Origin: Lachnospiraceae bacterium
Lineage (GTDB): Bacteria > Bacillota > Clostridia > Lachnospirales > Lachnospiraceae
DNA length: 58,038 bases
Direction of reading: 5' to 3'
Assembly: GCA_017478245.1 (NCBI GenBank)
Contig: JAFVDW010000117.1
Location: forward strand, 1 to 58,038
In this document: piece after piece, positions 7,639-17,297 of the stretch
Layout: each line of letters opens with the position of its first letter
Numbering within the stretch: position 1 is the stretch's first letter
The notes under the pieces: generated by a model
Seen by the model: the letters and a program-made list of their open reading frames with translations, nothing else
Told to the model about the DNA's origin: nothing
Database searches by the model: none
Program-made: the position numbers and the translations under genes

Positions 7639-9666
7639 TTATTTTTTCCTTGAACTCTTATAATTTTGCTCTGCAGCACGAAACCGGGCATACAGCGCAC
7701 CTTGATTGCTTAATTGTTTTACGATATTGGTTCTGCGCGTCACAAAATCTGACAGCTTGCTCATATACTCGTCCGCCGTGATATTACCGTCCGCAACCAT
7801 CGTAAGTCCCTTCTCCCAGCTCGCTGTCAGTGCCGGGTCAAGCAAAGGGCGGATGGAATCATTTACCACATCATAAATCATTTCCCCCATAAGGGTCGGG
7901 GTGAGTACCTGGGTCTTTTTATTCAGTGCCAGATACTCTATATTTACTAATTTTTTTAATATCTCCGCACGGGTGGCACTGGTACCGATTCCACTTCCCT
8001 TGATTTGGGCGCGCAGCTCCTCATCCTCTATGAACTGCCCCGCATTTTCCATGGTTAATATAATGCTTCCCGATGTGTAACGCTTGGGCGGAGAGGTCTC
8101 TCCCTCTTTGATTTCATAGCCCTCAACCTCTACCGCATCACCTTTTTTCAGTGCCAGCAGAAGCTTCATGAAATCCTCGTCGCACTTCTCCTCTTCCTGT
8201 CCTGCTTCCTCTGTGCCACCATTTTCCTTTTGCGCTGCATCCTTTTTGAAGGAAAAAGCAGCAATCTTCAGATACCCTTCTGAAGCCAACACCTTGAAAT
8301 TGGCAAAAAACTTCTCTTCCTTCACCTTCACGCACAAGGCAAATTTCTGATAGACTGCCGCCGGATAAAAGATACTGAGAAATCTCCTCACAATAATCTC
8401 ATAGACCCTCTGGGAGGTGGGGGGAAGTCCTGACAGATTGTGCAGTCCCTGTCCGGTGGGAATGATGGCATAATGGTCTGTAATCTGCTTATCATTGACA
8501 TATCTCGTCTTTGCCAGATTCTTATAGCTTCCGGCTGTGAGGATTTCTGCCGCAAACTGCCCCACCAGTCCATAGCCTTTCAGTCCTCCGATATTCTTGT
8601 GAATCTCCTTGGCGACTGCCGTGGAGAGCACGCGGGCATCCGTTCTGGGATAGGTCACGATCTTTTACTCATTGAGCTCCAGCCTGATTCGCAGAGTCTC
8701 GTCAGGACTGATCTTAAAATATTTGGAGCAATCATTTTGCAATTCCGCAAGATTATAAAGCAAGGGCGGATTTTTATTCTCCTTTTTGTGCTCATTGCTC
8801 TCAACAAACGCAACTCCAACCGGCTCCGCCGTAAGCTCCTCCACCAGCTTCTCTGCTCCCCCTCGTTCCTTAAAGCCGTTTTCCTTGTAAAGCATGGGGG
8901 AAGCATAATATTTAGAACCCTCCACTGCCTTCCATTCCCCTGAAAACGCCTTATCCTGCAGCTTGAAATTGCCCATCACGCGATAAAACGGTGTCTTTAC
9001 AAAGGAACGTATCTCCCGTTCTCTGTTTACAATCATCCCCAACACACATGTCATCACGCGTCCCACAGAAATCACGCCTTTATCCCGCTTCAGGTAATCC
9101 TTCACCGAATTACCGTATTTCAAGGTAAGGACACGGGAAAAATTAATACCCATCAGATAGTCTTCCTTCGCCCGCAGATATGCTGCGTCGCTGAGCGCGT
9201 CATATTCTCCAAGATCCTTCGCCTCTTTGATGCCGCGCAAAATCTCCTCCTCCGTCTGGGAATCAATCCAGACACGCTTTCTTTTTTTGCCCTGTACCCC
9301 CGCCATCTGTTCCACCAGGCGGTATATGTACTCTCCCTCACGCCCTGAGTCCGTACATACATAAATAGTTTCCACATCCGGACGGTTCAGTAGAGAACTG
9401 ACGATGGTATACTGTTTTTTGACGCTTCCAATTACTTCATACTTGAATTCCTGCGGTATAAAGGGGATGGTGTCAAAACTCCATCGCTTCAGGCGTTCAT
9501 CATAAGCATCGGGATAACTCATTGTCACCAGATGTCCCACACACCATGTGACAATCGCCTCCTCTGACTCCATATAGCCATCCATGGAACGCATTTTATA
9601 TTTCAGTGCATTGGCAAATTCCTTTGCCACACTGGGCTTTTCCGCTATAAATAAATTCTTGCTCAC
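7639..9666 (-). pseudogene. topB: DNA topoisomerase III, interrupted by an in-frame TAA
   Basis: A type IA topoisomerase reading frame of 675 sense-length codons, close to the usual TopB length. The start is a GTG at 9664-9666 placed just before NLFIAEKPSVAKEFA, with AAGGA upstream. The toprim domain is intact (TDSGREGEYIYR), as is ISVGRVMT. The frame is then broken by a TAA at 8665-8667 (codon 334). Translation in the same frame resumes immediately with KIVTYPRTD, so the catalytic Tyr339 lies five codons beyond the stop. The downstream 339 codons are clean. Without readthrough the product is a toprim fragment that cannot cleave DNA. Causes could be a real nonsense mutation, a base-call error or stop suppression. 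It begins 13 bases after the AAA ATPase gene. Confidence 0.88.
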
Positions 9667-9679
9667 TTCGTTTTCATCC

Positions 9680-11008
9680 TTATTCCATATTGATGCTGCA
9701 CAGCTCAACCTCATTCTGCGCCGCTATCTGCTGCAATTTAGCATCAAATCCCACTTCACTGTAAAGACACAGCACTGCATTGGATATCTTTGCTTTTGCA
9801 GCACAGTAGGTCAGCCACTCATAGTCCTCTATCCCCATTTGTCTGGAATAAGAGCAGTTCGCCACAACCATACTGCCATCTCTCTCCCTGGACACCACAT
9901 CCAACGTACCGGCTTTGCCCAGCCATTCACCAACACTCTTTGAGATACTGCCGATTTCTTCTCTGCATATCCTGCGATAAGCCTCCTCCACATACTCAGG
10001 AAAGACCGCCTCGACTGCGGCACGATAAAAGGCTTCCGGCTCCAGTTCCTTTAACAGGGTCCCATTGGGAAACAGAAATCGGAAATAAAATCTCACAAAA
10101 GGATTACTGATGCGATAGATTCCCTTTTGTGTGTCGCCACGGTCATCTAAGTCAAAGGAAAACACCTTTTCCACCAGTTCCAATTCCATCAGATTTTTCA
10201 GATAAACACTGATTTTGGCACGAGAAAATCCTGTGTGCCTATGAATATCATTCAATTTATTGCAGCCTCTCGCCATTGCCGCCAAAATCGTATTGTACAC
10301 AGCAAGCTCCCGCAATTCCTCGAACATAAACGTAGAGAGCTCATTGTAAAGTCTGCTCTCTTTTGTAAGAACATTTTGTATGATATTGTCCCGCGTATTC
10401 CATTCGGGCGTAAAACAGTTCCAAAGTCCGGGCATTCCGCCCAATACCGCATAATTCTCAATGTAAGCTTTTTTATCAAATCCCGGAAAGCATTTTACGA
10501 TTTCTTCAAAGTGCATCTCCCTGACCTTGAGCAGTCCGCTGATGGAAAGCGCCGCACTTCCAAATCGCCCTACCATACTGTTTTCTACCCACCCTGCCGC
10601 AGAAGTGCATAGCACGAACAAAATAGCTTCACTCGCGTGGTTCATATAATCTACCAACTGCTCCAAAAAAGCAGCGTTGTTCTTGGCGATATAATGAAAT
10701 TCATCTATTACGAAGACCAGCTTTTTCTCATGAAATTCAGAACTGATTTGTTGAAAAATCTCGGAGTATTCCGGATATCCGGCTATCTCAACCCCATTGC
10801 TTTCCAACTCGCATGCCCACTGATAGCGCTGTTCTCTATCCGAGCAGGATCTTGCCACATAGGTTACACTCACCTTTTTTTCTGTAAACTTACGCAGCAG
10901 GGCGGTCTTACCCACGCCCCGCTGTCCATATACAACCAAAATCCGGCTTCCATCCTGTTCGTAATAATGTTCCAGAAACTTTAACTCCGCAGTTCTCCCT
11001 ACAAACAT
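9680..11008 (-). CDS. AAA ATPase with DUF234-type C-terminus
   Basis: A 442-residue P-loop ATPase of the archaeal-type/DUF234 group. Walker A is GQRGVGKT (28-35) and Walker B VFVIDEFHY (98-106). A winged-helix segment (GCNKLNDIHRHTGFSRAKISVYLKNL) follows, then a C-terminal region with the nuclease-like fold typical of DUF234 (NPFVRFYFRF; TLDVVSRERDGSMVVANC). The cellular role of these ATPases is not settled; links to mobile DNA or toxin-like nucleases have been suggested by fold only. The ATG at 11006-11008 has an AGAAAGGC site upstream and lies one base past the stop of the EAL gene, so the genes are coupled. Confidence 0.85.
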   Translation of the reverse strand: MFVGRTAELKFLEHYYEQDGSRILVVYGQRGVGKTALLRKFTEKKVSVTYVARSCSDREQRYQWACELESNGVEIAGYPEYSEIFQQISSEFHEKKLVFVIDEFHYIAKNNAAFLEQLVDYMNHASEAILFVLCTSAAGWVENSMVGRFGSAALSISGLLKVREMHFEEIVKCFPGFDKKAYIENYAVLGGMPGLWNCFTPEWNTRDNIIQNVLTKESRLYNELSTFMFEELRELAVYNTILAAMARGCNKLNDIHRHTGFSRAKISVYLKNLMELELVEKVFSFDLDDRGDTQKGIYRISNPFVRFYFRFLFPNGTLLKELEPEAFYRAAVEAVFPEYVEEAYRRICREEIGSISKSVGEWLGKAGTLDVVSRERDGSMVVANCSYSRQMGIEDYEWLTYCAAKAKISNAVLCLYSEVGFDAKLQQIAAQNEVELCSINME

Positions 11009-11009
11009 T

Positions 11010-12743
11010 TTAATAAATTTGCCTTTCTGCCTGTTCCAGCACATGCTCCATCTGCTCCGGCGGCATCGGTCTTCCCAACAGATAACCCTGTATCACATCA
11101 CAGCCGACATCGTGCAGATATTGAAATTGCCGTTCATCCTCCACGCCCTCCGCAATGGATTCAAAGCCAAGTGCCTTCACCATGTCAATAATCGACTCGG
11201 TGATAATCTGTGTCGCATGATCCGTCAACACAGTGTCAATGAAGGACTTATCTATCTTCAGCGTGTCGATGGGCAAACGCATCAAATAAGACAGCGAAGA
11301 AAATCCGGTTCCGAAATCATCCAGCGATACTCTGATGCCATAGCTTTTCAAAACCTTCAATTTATCAGATACTGATTTGAAATTCTCTATCAGCACCGAC
11401 TCAGTAATCTCCAATTCCAAACAGTTGGAATCCATCTCATATTTATTCAAAATAGCCACAAGATTATCCACAAAATCATCTCTGCTGTATTGTAATGCCG
11501 ATATATTGATGGATAGTATGAAGTCTATTCCGTACTGCTTCTTCCACTCCATATATTGCTTTACGCTTTGTTCAACAACCCAGTTGCCGATGGACACGAT
11601 GGTTCCATTCTTCTCTGCAACGGGTATGAAAACAGCCGGGCTGATGGTATTTCCGGTGGTATCCCTCCATCGGATCAGAGCCTCTGCACCTCTCAAGCGT
11701 TTATCCGTCGAATAAAACTGGGGCTGAAAATGGATTTCAAAATTCTGGTTGAAAACCGCTTCTTTCAGTTTTTTGTCCAGCTCCACCGAATACAGAAAAT
11801 CATCCAAAATCGCAGCATTGTAATATTGAACAATATTCTTACCCATCGCCTTACCCTTGTACATAACGATCTCTGCACAATTCAAAAGCTCCAAGGGCGT
11901 TGTGGCTGCTTCCGGATATTCCGCCACTCCAATACTGACTGTAATCTTCAATTCCTGTCCGCTGCTCAAGCGGAAGGGCTGTTTCGTGCGCTCCTGTATC
12001 TGTCTGATAACCGTTTCCACGCCGCAATTCCCTGTGGGAGAATAGATTGCAAGACAATAAATATCACTGTTCAGATGACATACCATCACCTTATCATTAC
12101 ACAATTCCTTCAAAAAAGAGCCCAACTGCTGAACAAGCTCATCACCCACAATGATTCCCTGTCCATCATTTATTTTACGAAAATCATCAATGTCAATAAT
12201 CATGACACTGACCACATTATTCTCCTCCTCTGCCCTGCGGATATGCTCACCGAGCAGACGCACAAAGTAATTGCGATTATAAAGTCCGGTCAGTCCATCG
12301 TAGTACGCCATATAGGTCAGCTCTTCATTCTGAACCTTAGATTTGGTGATATTTTCAATACAAATCACTTTGTCCGTAGGATGATCCTCCTCATCATACA
12401 GCACTTGCGTACTGAAGCTATACCACGCCTTCTTATCTTTCATATAGCACTCTATGGAAGCAAAGCTCTGATGATTCTTTTCCAAAAAGATGACATCCAA
12501 AAGAGGAAGGGCATAGGCGTCCTCCACCGCGTCAAAAAATTGGGATATCTCCTTGACCTCACGAATCTCAAAATCAAAGAAATCACGCCATTTCCCCAGT
12601 GTTGTCAGTTCATTTTTATCAAAGGAGTAGTATAAAAAGGCACAGGACACCGTATCGCATATCAAATGATACATTCGATCCTTCGCCGTCAGCTTTTGGT
12701 TCATCGCTTTCAATAAATCAAGCTGATAACGCATCTCATTCAT
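11010..12743 (-). CDS. cyclic-di-GMP phosphodiesterase with degenerate GGDEF domain and EAL domain
   Basis: A 577-residue cytoplasmic signalling protein. The N-terminal roughly 140 residues look like a PAS-like sensor. The GGDEF domain (about 142-310) has lost its signature: NSDIY at 225-229 replaces GGDEF, so it should not make c-di-GMP, though it might bind GTP. The EAL domain (about 318-572) keeps the catalytic set: EAL 354-356, N413, E445, D475-D476, K496 and E532, so hydrolysis of c-di-GMP is expected. I chose the ATG at 12741-12743 because GGGGAG sits seven bases upstream; two earlier ATGs lack a site. It follows asd directly and is coupled to the AAA ATPase gene. Confidence 0.9.
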   Translation of the reverse strand: MNEMRYQLDLLKAMNQKLTAKDRMYHLICDTVSCAFLYYSFDKNELTTLGKWRDFFDFEIREVKEISQFFDAVEDAYALPLLDVIFLEKNHQSFASIECYMKDKKAWYSFSTQVLYDEEDHPTDKVICIENITKSKVQNEELTYMAYYDGLTGLYNRNYFVRLLGEHIRRAEEENNVVSVMIIDIDDFRKINDGQGIIVGDELVQQLGSFLKELCNDKVMVCHLNSDIYCLAIYSPTGNCGVETVIRQIQERTKQPFRLSSGQELKITVSIGVAEYPEAATTPLELLNCAEIVMYKGKAMGKNIVQYYNAAILDDFLYSVELDKKLKEAVFNQNFEIHFQPQFYSTDKRLRGAEALIRWRDTTGNTISPAVFIPVAEKNGTIVSIGNWVVEQSVKQYMEWKKQYGIDFILSINISALQYSRDDFVDNLVAILNKYEMDSNCLELEITESVLIENFKSVSDKLKVLKSYGIRVSLDDFGTGFSSLSYLMRLPIDTLKIDKSFIDTVLTDHATQIITESIIDMVKALGFESIAEGVEDERQFQYLHDVGCDVIQGYLLGRPMPPEQMEHVLEQAERQIY

Positions 12744-12776
12744 AAAAAAGCTCCCCGCTTCCATCATTTACATTTG

Positions 12777-13862
12777 TTATTTCTTCGTGATATATCCCTG
12801 TGCCTTTAACAATTCTGCACAGAGAACAGCACCGCCCGCTGCACCGCGGACCGTATTGTGAGAGAGTCCCACAAACTTGTAGTCATATACGGTATCTTCA
12901 CGCAGGCGTCCCACACTGATGCCCATGCCGTTCTCAAAATCCACATCCAAAGATACCTGGGGTCTGTTGTCCTCCTCAAGATACTGGATAAACTGCTTGG
13001 GCGCACTGGGAAGACCCAATCTTTGAGGTTCGCCGCTAAAGCTGCGAAGCTTCTCGATCAACTGCTCCTTCGTAGGCTTTTTATTAAATTTCACAAACAC
13101 AGCGGCAGTATGTCCATTCAAAACCGGAACACGAATACACTGGCAGGTAATAACAGGAGAAGTGGCGGGAACGATTTCACCGTTCTCAATCTGTCCCCAG
13201 ATACGCAGGGGCTCTTTCTCACTCTTCTCTTCCTCACCGCCGATATAAGGGATGATATTCCCCTCCATCTCCGGCCAATCCTTAAAGGTTTTGCCAGCAC
13301 CGGAAATTGCCTGATAGGTGGTTGCCACAACCTCAACCGGCTCAAATTCCTTCCATGCAGTAAGCACGGGTGCATAGCTCTGAATAGAACAGTTGGGCTT
13401 AACAGCCACAAAGCCTCTGGTAGTGCCCAGACGCTTCTTCTGGAAGTCAATCACCTTCATATGCTCGGGATTGATCTCAGGAACCACCATGGGAACATCC
13501 GGCGTCCATCTGTGCGCGCTGTTATTGGACACAACAGGCGTCTCTGTCTTGGCATAATCTTCTTCAATTTTCTTGATCTCATCCTTGGACATGTCCACGG
13601 CGCTGAATACAAAATCAACCTCCGAAGCCACCTTTTCCACCTCATTGACATTCATAACCACGAGCTTTTTGACAGCCTCCGGCATAGGAGTCGTCATCTT
13701 CCATCTATCACCCACAGCCTCCTCGTAGGTCTTGCCTGCCGAGCGGGGGCTCGCAGCAATCGTAGTCACCTCAAACCAGGGATGATTCTCCAGCAGAGAG
13801 ATAAATCTCTGCCCTACCATACCGGTTCCGCCTAAAATTCCAACTTTTAACTTATCGCTCAT
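12777..13862 (-). CDS. asd: aspartate-semialdehyde dehydrogenase
   Basis: Reduces aspartyl phosphate to aspartate semialdehyde with NADPH, feeding lysine, threonine, methionine and peptidoglycan diaminopimelate synthesis. The 361 residues include the nucleotide-binding GILGGTGMVGQRF, the catalytic Cys in VKPNCSIQ, and SGAGKTFKDWPEM. Sequence style (SAHRWTPDVPMVVPEINPEH) is that of the archaeal/fungal-like Asd type rather than the enterobacterial one. The start is the ATG at 13860-13862 after GGAGGAG; the upstream ATG overlaps that site. It lies 43 bases after argH in the same direction. Confidence 0.96.
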   Translation of the reverse strand: MSDKLKVGILGGTGMVGQRFISLLENHPWFEVTTIAASPRSAGKTYEEAVGDRWKMTTPMPEAVKKLVVMNVNEVEKVASEVDFVFSAVDMSKDEIKKIEEDYAKTETPVVSNNSAHRWTPDVPMVVPEINPEHMKVIDFQKKRLGTTRGFVAVKPNCSIQSYAPVLTAWKEFEPVEVVATTYQAISGAGKTFKDWPEMEGNIIPYIGGEEEKSEKEPLRIWGQIENGEIVPATSPVITCQCIRVPVLNGHTAAVFVKFNKKPTKEQLIEKLRSFSGEPQRLGLPSAPKQFIQYLEEDNRPQVSLDVDFENGMGISVGRLREDTVYDYKFVGLSHNTVRGAAGGAVLCAELLKAQGYITKK

Positions 13863-13905
13863 AATCTCCTCCATCCCGGCATTTTCGCCGGCTTCTCTTT
13901 ATAAA

Positions 13906-15312
13906 TCAATCAGAGCATCGCTCCGACGATATAACAAATTTCGCAAGGAACTCCTTGTTCCGCTCAATGACCTCTTTCATCGCCTCCGGTCCGGGTGCAC
14001 CTATGGTCAACCGCTTTTCCACGCAGGTTTTTAAGGAAATTGCGTCATATATATCGGGTTCAAACTTATCGCTGATTGCCTGAAGCTCCTCCAGACGCAA
14101 AGCATCAATGGGTACATCTTTATCAATGCAATATAGAACCAGTCTGCCAATGATTCCATGGGCATCCCTGAAAGGCACTCCCTTATTCACCAGATAATCC
14201 GCAGCATCCGTAGCATTGGTAAAGCCGTTCATGGCACTCTTTGCCATACGCTCCTTGCGGAACTTCATCGTGCGAATCATCCCGGTAAACAGTTCCAGAC
14301 AATCCTTCACTGTATCCATGGCATCGAACGCCACTTCCTTGTCCTCCTGCATATCCTTATTGTAAGCAAGCGGCAGCCCCTTCATCGTGGTAAGCAGGGA
14401 AATCAGCGCACCATATACACGTCCGGTCTTGCCCCGCACCAGTTCTGCGATATCAGGATTCTTCTTCTGTGGCATGATGCTGCTACCGGTAGAATACGCA
14501 TCATCAATTTCCACGAAGCCGTACTCATTGGAATTCCAGATGATAATCTCCTCGCTGAACCGGCTCAAGTGCATCATAATCGTAGACAATGCCGATAAAA
14601 ATTCAATCAAATAATCCCTGTCCGCCACAGAATCAATGCTGTTGAGGGTAGGTCCCTCAAATCCCAACAGTGAAGCCGTATAATTGCGATCCAAAGGATA
14701 CGTTGTGCCGGCAAGCGCCCCGGCTCCCAAAGGGCAATAATTCATACGCCAATAAATATCAGAAAGTCTGAGTCTGTCCCTCTTGAACATCTCGAAATAA
14801 GCGCCGTAATGATGCGCCAGAGTGATGGGCTGCGCCTTCTGAAGATGGGTAAAGCCCGGCATATAGGTATTCAGATGCTCCTCCATCGTCGCAAGCAGCG
14901 CCGCAAGCAGTTCTCCCAATAGCTCGTCCACCAGTAATACCTGCGCCCTTGTATACAGACTCATATCCAGTGCTACCTGATCGTTGCGGCTTCTTCCGGT
15001 GTGAAGCTTTTTCCCCGCATCGCCAATCCGTTCGATGAGATTCGCCTCCACAAAGCTGTGTACATCCTCGTACTCCTGCGTAATTGCAAGCTTCCCATTC
15101 TCCACATCCTCCCGGATTCCGGTGAGACCCTTGATAATGGCATCCCGCTCTTCAGCAGTCAATATTCCTTGTTTTGTAAGCATGACCACATGCGCGATAC
15201 TGCCCTCTATATCCTGTGCTAATAATCGTTTGTCAAAAGAAATGGACGCATTGAAATCATAGACCTTTTTCTCTGTCTCTTTGGTAAAACGTCCTCCCCA
15301 TAGCTGTGCCAT
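13906..15312 (-). CDS. argH: argininosuccinate lyase
   Basis: Last step of arginine synthesis: splits argininosuccinate into arginine and fumarate. The 468 residues begin MAQLWGGRF and contain HTGRSRNDQVALD, the fumarase-superfamily signature GSSIMPQKKNPD and TTYPLDRN, all intact. I start at the ATG at 15310-15312, with GAGGAAG nine bases upstream; the open frame runs a further 40 codons upstream but across the promoter. argG is not in the window. It is the first gene of a leftward run continuing into asd. Confidence 0.97.
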   Translation of the reverse strand: MAQLWGGRFTKETEKKVYDFNASISFDKRLLAQDIEGSIAHVVMLTKQGILTAEERDAIIKGLTGIREDVENGKLAITQEYEDVHSFVEANLIERIGDAGKKLHTGRSRNDQVALDMSLYTRAQVLLVDELLGELLAALLATMEEHLNTYMPGFTHLQKAQPITLAHHYGAYFEMFKRDRLRLSDIYWRMNYCPLGAGALAGTTYPLDRNYTASLLGFEGPTLNSIDSVADRDYLIEFLSALSTIMMHLSRFSEEIIIWNSNEYGFVEIDDAYSTGSSIMPQKKNPDIAELVRGKTGRVYGALISLLTTMKGLPLAYNKDMQEDKEVAFDAMDTVKDCLELFTGMIRTMKFRKERMAKSAMNGFTNATDAADYLVNKGVPFRDAHGIIGRLVLYCIDKDVPIDALRLEELQAISDKFEPDIYDAISLKTCVEKRLTIGAPGPEAMKEVIERNKEFLAKFVISSERCSD

Positions 15313-15386
15313 CGTCTCGTGCTTCCTCTGTCTTTCTGCAATCTGTCTGTCCGAAGTCAAAGCAATCCTTGACGCCGAATAGTGAT

Positions 15387-15415
15387 ATTTTACCACAAAT
15401 AACGCTTTATTGCAA
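15387..15415 (-). promoter_or_regulatory. promoter of argH
   Basis: On the minus strand TTGCAA (15410-15415) is followed after 17 bases by TAAAAT (15387-15392), about 75 bases before the argH start. The spacing and -10 are good matches to a housekeeping promoter. Confidence 0.65.
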
Positions 15416-15488
15416 TACAGCGACCACACCATTTTGCCCCTGTCTTCATATAATGTGGTAAACAGGGACGAAAGAAAGGCCTATTCCC

Positions 15489-16268
15489 ATGGAAAATATC
15501 ATTGAGTTAAAAAACATCGGCTACTCCTATCACAGCCTACAAGGTGAAACTGTCGCCCTAAAGGACATTTCTTTCGGTGTAAAGAAAGGAGAATTTCTGG
15601 CGGTGGTCGGTCCCAGCGGCTGCGGCAAGTCTACTCTGCTATCCATTATTGCAGGTCTGTTGGCACCTGAAGAGGGCACAATCACTGTCAACAATCCGGA
15701 TGGTTCTCTTAGATATCCCCGCATTGGTTATATGCTGCAGCACGACCATCTGTTTGAATGGAGAACAATCTACCAGAATGTAATACTCGGCTTGGAAATC
15801 AACCATATGATGACGGAAGAACGGATTGCTTATGTCAATCAGCTTCTCAAGGATTATAATCTCGAAAAATTTCGCAACAAACGCCCCAGTGAGCTCTCCG
15901 GCGGGATGAAGCAGCGCGCCGCCTTAATCCGCACCCTGGCTTTGGAGCCACAGCTTCTTTTGTTGGATGAACCCTTCAGCGCTTTGGATTATCAGACACG
16001 CCTCTTTGTGTCTGCGGACATCTGCAATCTGATTCGCGCGGCGGGCAAGACCATGTTGATCATTACCCACGATCTGTCCGAAGCCATCAGCCTCGCTGAC
16101 CGTATTATTATCCTCAGCAGGCGACCGGCAGTGGTAAAACAGGAGATACCCATCCGGCTGACGCTGCCCGACGATTCACCGCTTGCATCCCGAAATGCAC
16201 CGGAATTCCAATATTATTTTAATCTTTTATGGAAGGAGTTGAGTGAAGATGAAGGTCAAGAAGCATAA
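15489..16268 (+). CDS. ABC transporter ATP-binding protein (nitrate/sulfonate/thiamine-precursor type)
   Basis: A 259-residue ATPase that would power substrate import through the adjacent permease. Walker A GPSGCGKST, Q-loop region YMLQHDHLFEWRT, signature LSGGMKQR and Walker B LLLLDEPFSALD are all present. The Q-loop and FSALD pattern match the SsuB/TauB/ThiZ subgroup. A TATAAT -10 at 15449-15454 and AAAGG before the ATG serve expression. The reading frame overlaps the permease gene by 20 bases. No substrate-binding protein gene is in the neighbourhood, so the substrate cannot be assigned. Confidence 0.92.
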   Translation: MENIIELKNIGYSYHSLQGETVALKDISFGVKKGEFLAVVGPSGCGKSTLLSIIAGLLAPEEGTITVNNPDGSLRYPRIGYMLQHDHLFEWRTIYQNVILGLEINHMMTEERIAYVNQLLKDYNLEKFRNKRPSELSGGMKQRAALIRTLALEPQLLLLDEPFSALDYQTRLFVSADICNLIRAAGKTMLIITHDLSEAISLADRIIILSRRPAVVKQEIPIRLTLPDDSPLASRNAPEFQYYFNLLWKELSEDEGQEA

Positions 16269-17088
16269 ATCCGCCAGTCAAGACACCTTGGAAAAGCCCA
16301 TCCCATCCGATAGACAGGCACTTTATCTGGAGCTGCACCGTAGGCACAAGCTATTTGTGGCTTTTTGGCGTTTTTTTCTTTTGTTTTTATTCCTGCTCTT
16401 TTGGGAACTGGGAGCAAACACCGGCAAAATAGACAGCTTTTTCTTTTCCAGCCCCAGCAGAATATTAAAGCTGTTTTGGGAATTATGTAAGGATTATTCT
16501 ATTTTTATGCACATCGGCATCACGTTATTCGAGACTGTGGTAAGTTTTTTATTGGTCTTTATCATCAGTCTTGTGACAGCAACTCTTTTGTGGTATTCCA
16601 CAAAGCTGTCAGAGATACTGGAGCCCTACCTTGTCATCTTAAACAGCCTGCCTAAATCCGCTCTGGCTCCGCTGTTCATTGTCTGGCTGGGTACGGGAAC
16701 TACCACCATCATTGTCGCAGGAATCAGTGTGGCGTTATTTGGTTCCATTATCAGCTTTTACACAGGCTTCAAACAAAACGACGAAGAAAAGCTGACATTG
16801 ATCTACACGCTGGGCGGCTCCAAACGAGACGCTTTTCACAAAGTAGTCCTTCCGGGTTCTGTACCTATTTTGCTTGCCACCACCAAGGTGAATATCGGTC
16901 TTGCCCTGGTGGGCGTCATCATTGGAGAATTTCTGGCGGCGAGGCGCGGTCTCGGATATCTGATTATTTACGGCTCCCAGGTATTTCAGCTCAATCTGGT
17001 GATTACCAGCGTCATCCTCCTCTGCCTGATCGCCATGGGTTTTTACAAGGGCTTGCAGTGGATTGAAAACCGAATTGAAAGAAAATAA
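16249..17088 (+). CDS. ABC transporter permease (SsuC/TauC/ThiX type)
   Basis: A 279-residue integral membrane permease with about six transmembrane helices. It has the BPD_transp_1 coupling-loop region (YTLGGSKRDAFHKVVLPGSVPILL) that contacts the ATPase and the family-typical GEFLAARRGLGYLI. The N-terminal 30 residues are basic and cytoplasmic. I use the ATG at 16249 because GGAAGGAG lies 10 bases upstream; an in-frame GTG six bases earlier is too close to it. It overlaps the ATPase gene by 20 bases, consistent with coupled translation, and is followed directly by the tRNA promoter. Confidence 0.92.
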   Translation: MKVKKHKSASQDTLEKPIPSDRQALYLELHRRHKLFVAFWRFFLLFLFLLFWELGANTGKIDSFFFSSPSRILKLFWELCKDYSIFMHIGITLFETVVSFLLVFIISLVTATLLWYSTKLSEILEPYLVILNSLPKSALAPLFIVWLGTGTTTIIVAGISVALFGSIISFYTGFKQNDEEKLTLIYTLGGSKRDAFHKVVLPGSVPILLATTKVNIGLALVGVIIGEFLAARRGLGYLIIYGSQVFQLNLVITSVILLCLIAMGFYKGLQWIENRIERK

Positions 17089-17097
17089 AATTAATGG

Positions 17098-17126
17098 TTG
17101 CAAAATGGCGCGAGAACCTATATAAT
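17098..17126 (+). promoter_or_regulatory. promoter of the tRNA-Thr gene
   Basis: TTGCAA (17098-17103), 17-base spacer, perfect TATAAT (17121-17126). The tRNA begins 24 bases after the -10 element. It lies only nine bases past the permease stop codon. Confidence 0.85.
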
Positions 17127-17150
17127 ATTTTTGTTGTCAGTTTGCAACAT

Positions 17151-17223
17151 GCTGAAATAGCTCAGTTGGTAGAGCACTTCACTCGTAATGAAGGGGTCGT
17201 GGGTTCGAGTCCCATTTTCAGCT
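17151..17223 (+). tRNA. tRNA-Thr (anticodon CGT)
   Basis: A complete cloverleaf can be folded by eye: acceptor GCTGAAA/TTTCAGC, D-arm GCTC/GAGC, anticodon stem CTTCA/TGAAG with loop CTCGTAA (anticodon CGT at 17184-17186), five-base variable loop and T-arm GTGGG-TTCGAGT-CCCAT with one G-T pair. The discriminator is T and CCA is not encoded. It should read ACG codons. Confidence 0.97.
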
Positions 17224-17230
17224 TATATTC

Positions 17231-17264
17231 AAAAAGAGATAAGGTAAATCCCTATCTCTTTTTT
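17231..17264. terminator. terminator after tRNA-Thr, also facing mscS
   Basis: AAAAAGAGATAAGG and CCTATCTCTTTTTT form a stem with a single A bulge and flanking A and T runs on either side, so it can terminate both the tRNA (plus) and mscS (minus) transcripts. Confidence 0.85.
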
Positions 17265-17297
17265 GTTGAATTCATATATTCCGTTCCCCTGTTTTTC

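Noticed and set aside
7639..8658. Downstream half of topB as a separate gene starting with GTG
   Set aside because: The GTG codes for a conserved residue just before YPRTD, has no ribosome site, and the two halves are in the same frame.
11556..12635. Long plus-strand open frame opposite the EAL protein gene
   Set aside because: No start signal or recognisable domain; it is fully inside a gene with intact catalytic motifs.
13863..13905. Hairpin CCGGC...GCCGG between argH and asd as a terminator
   Set aside because: The stem is only five bases with no T run; the genes are 43 bases apart and likely co-transcribed.
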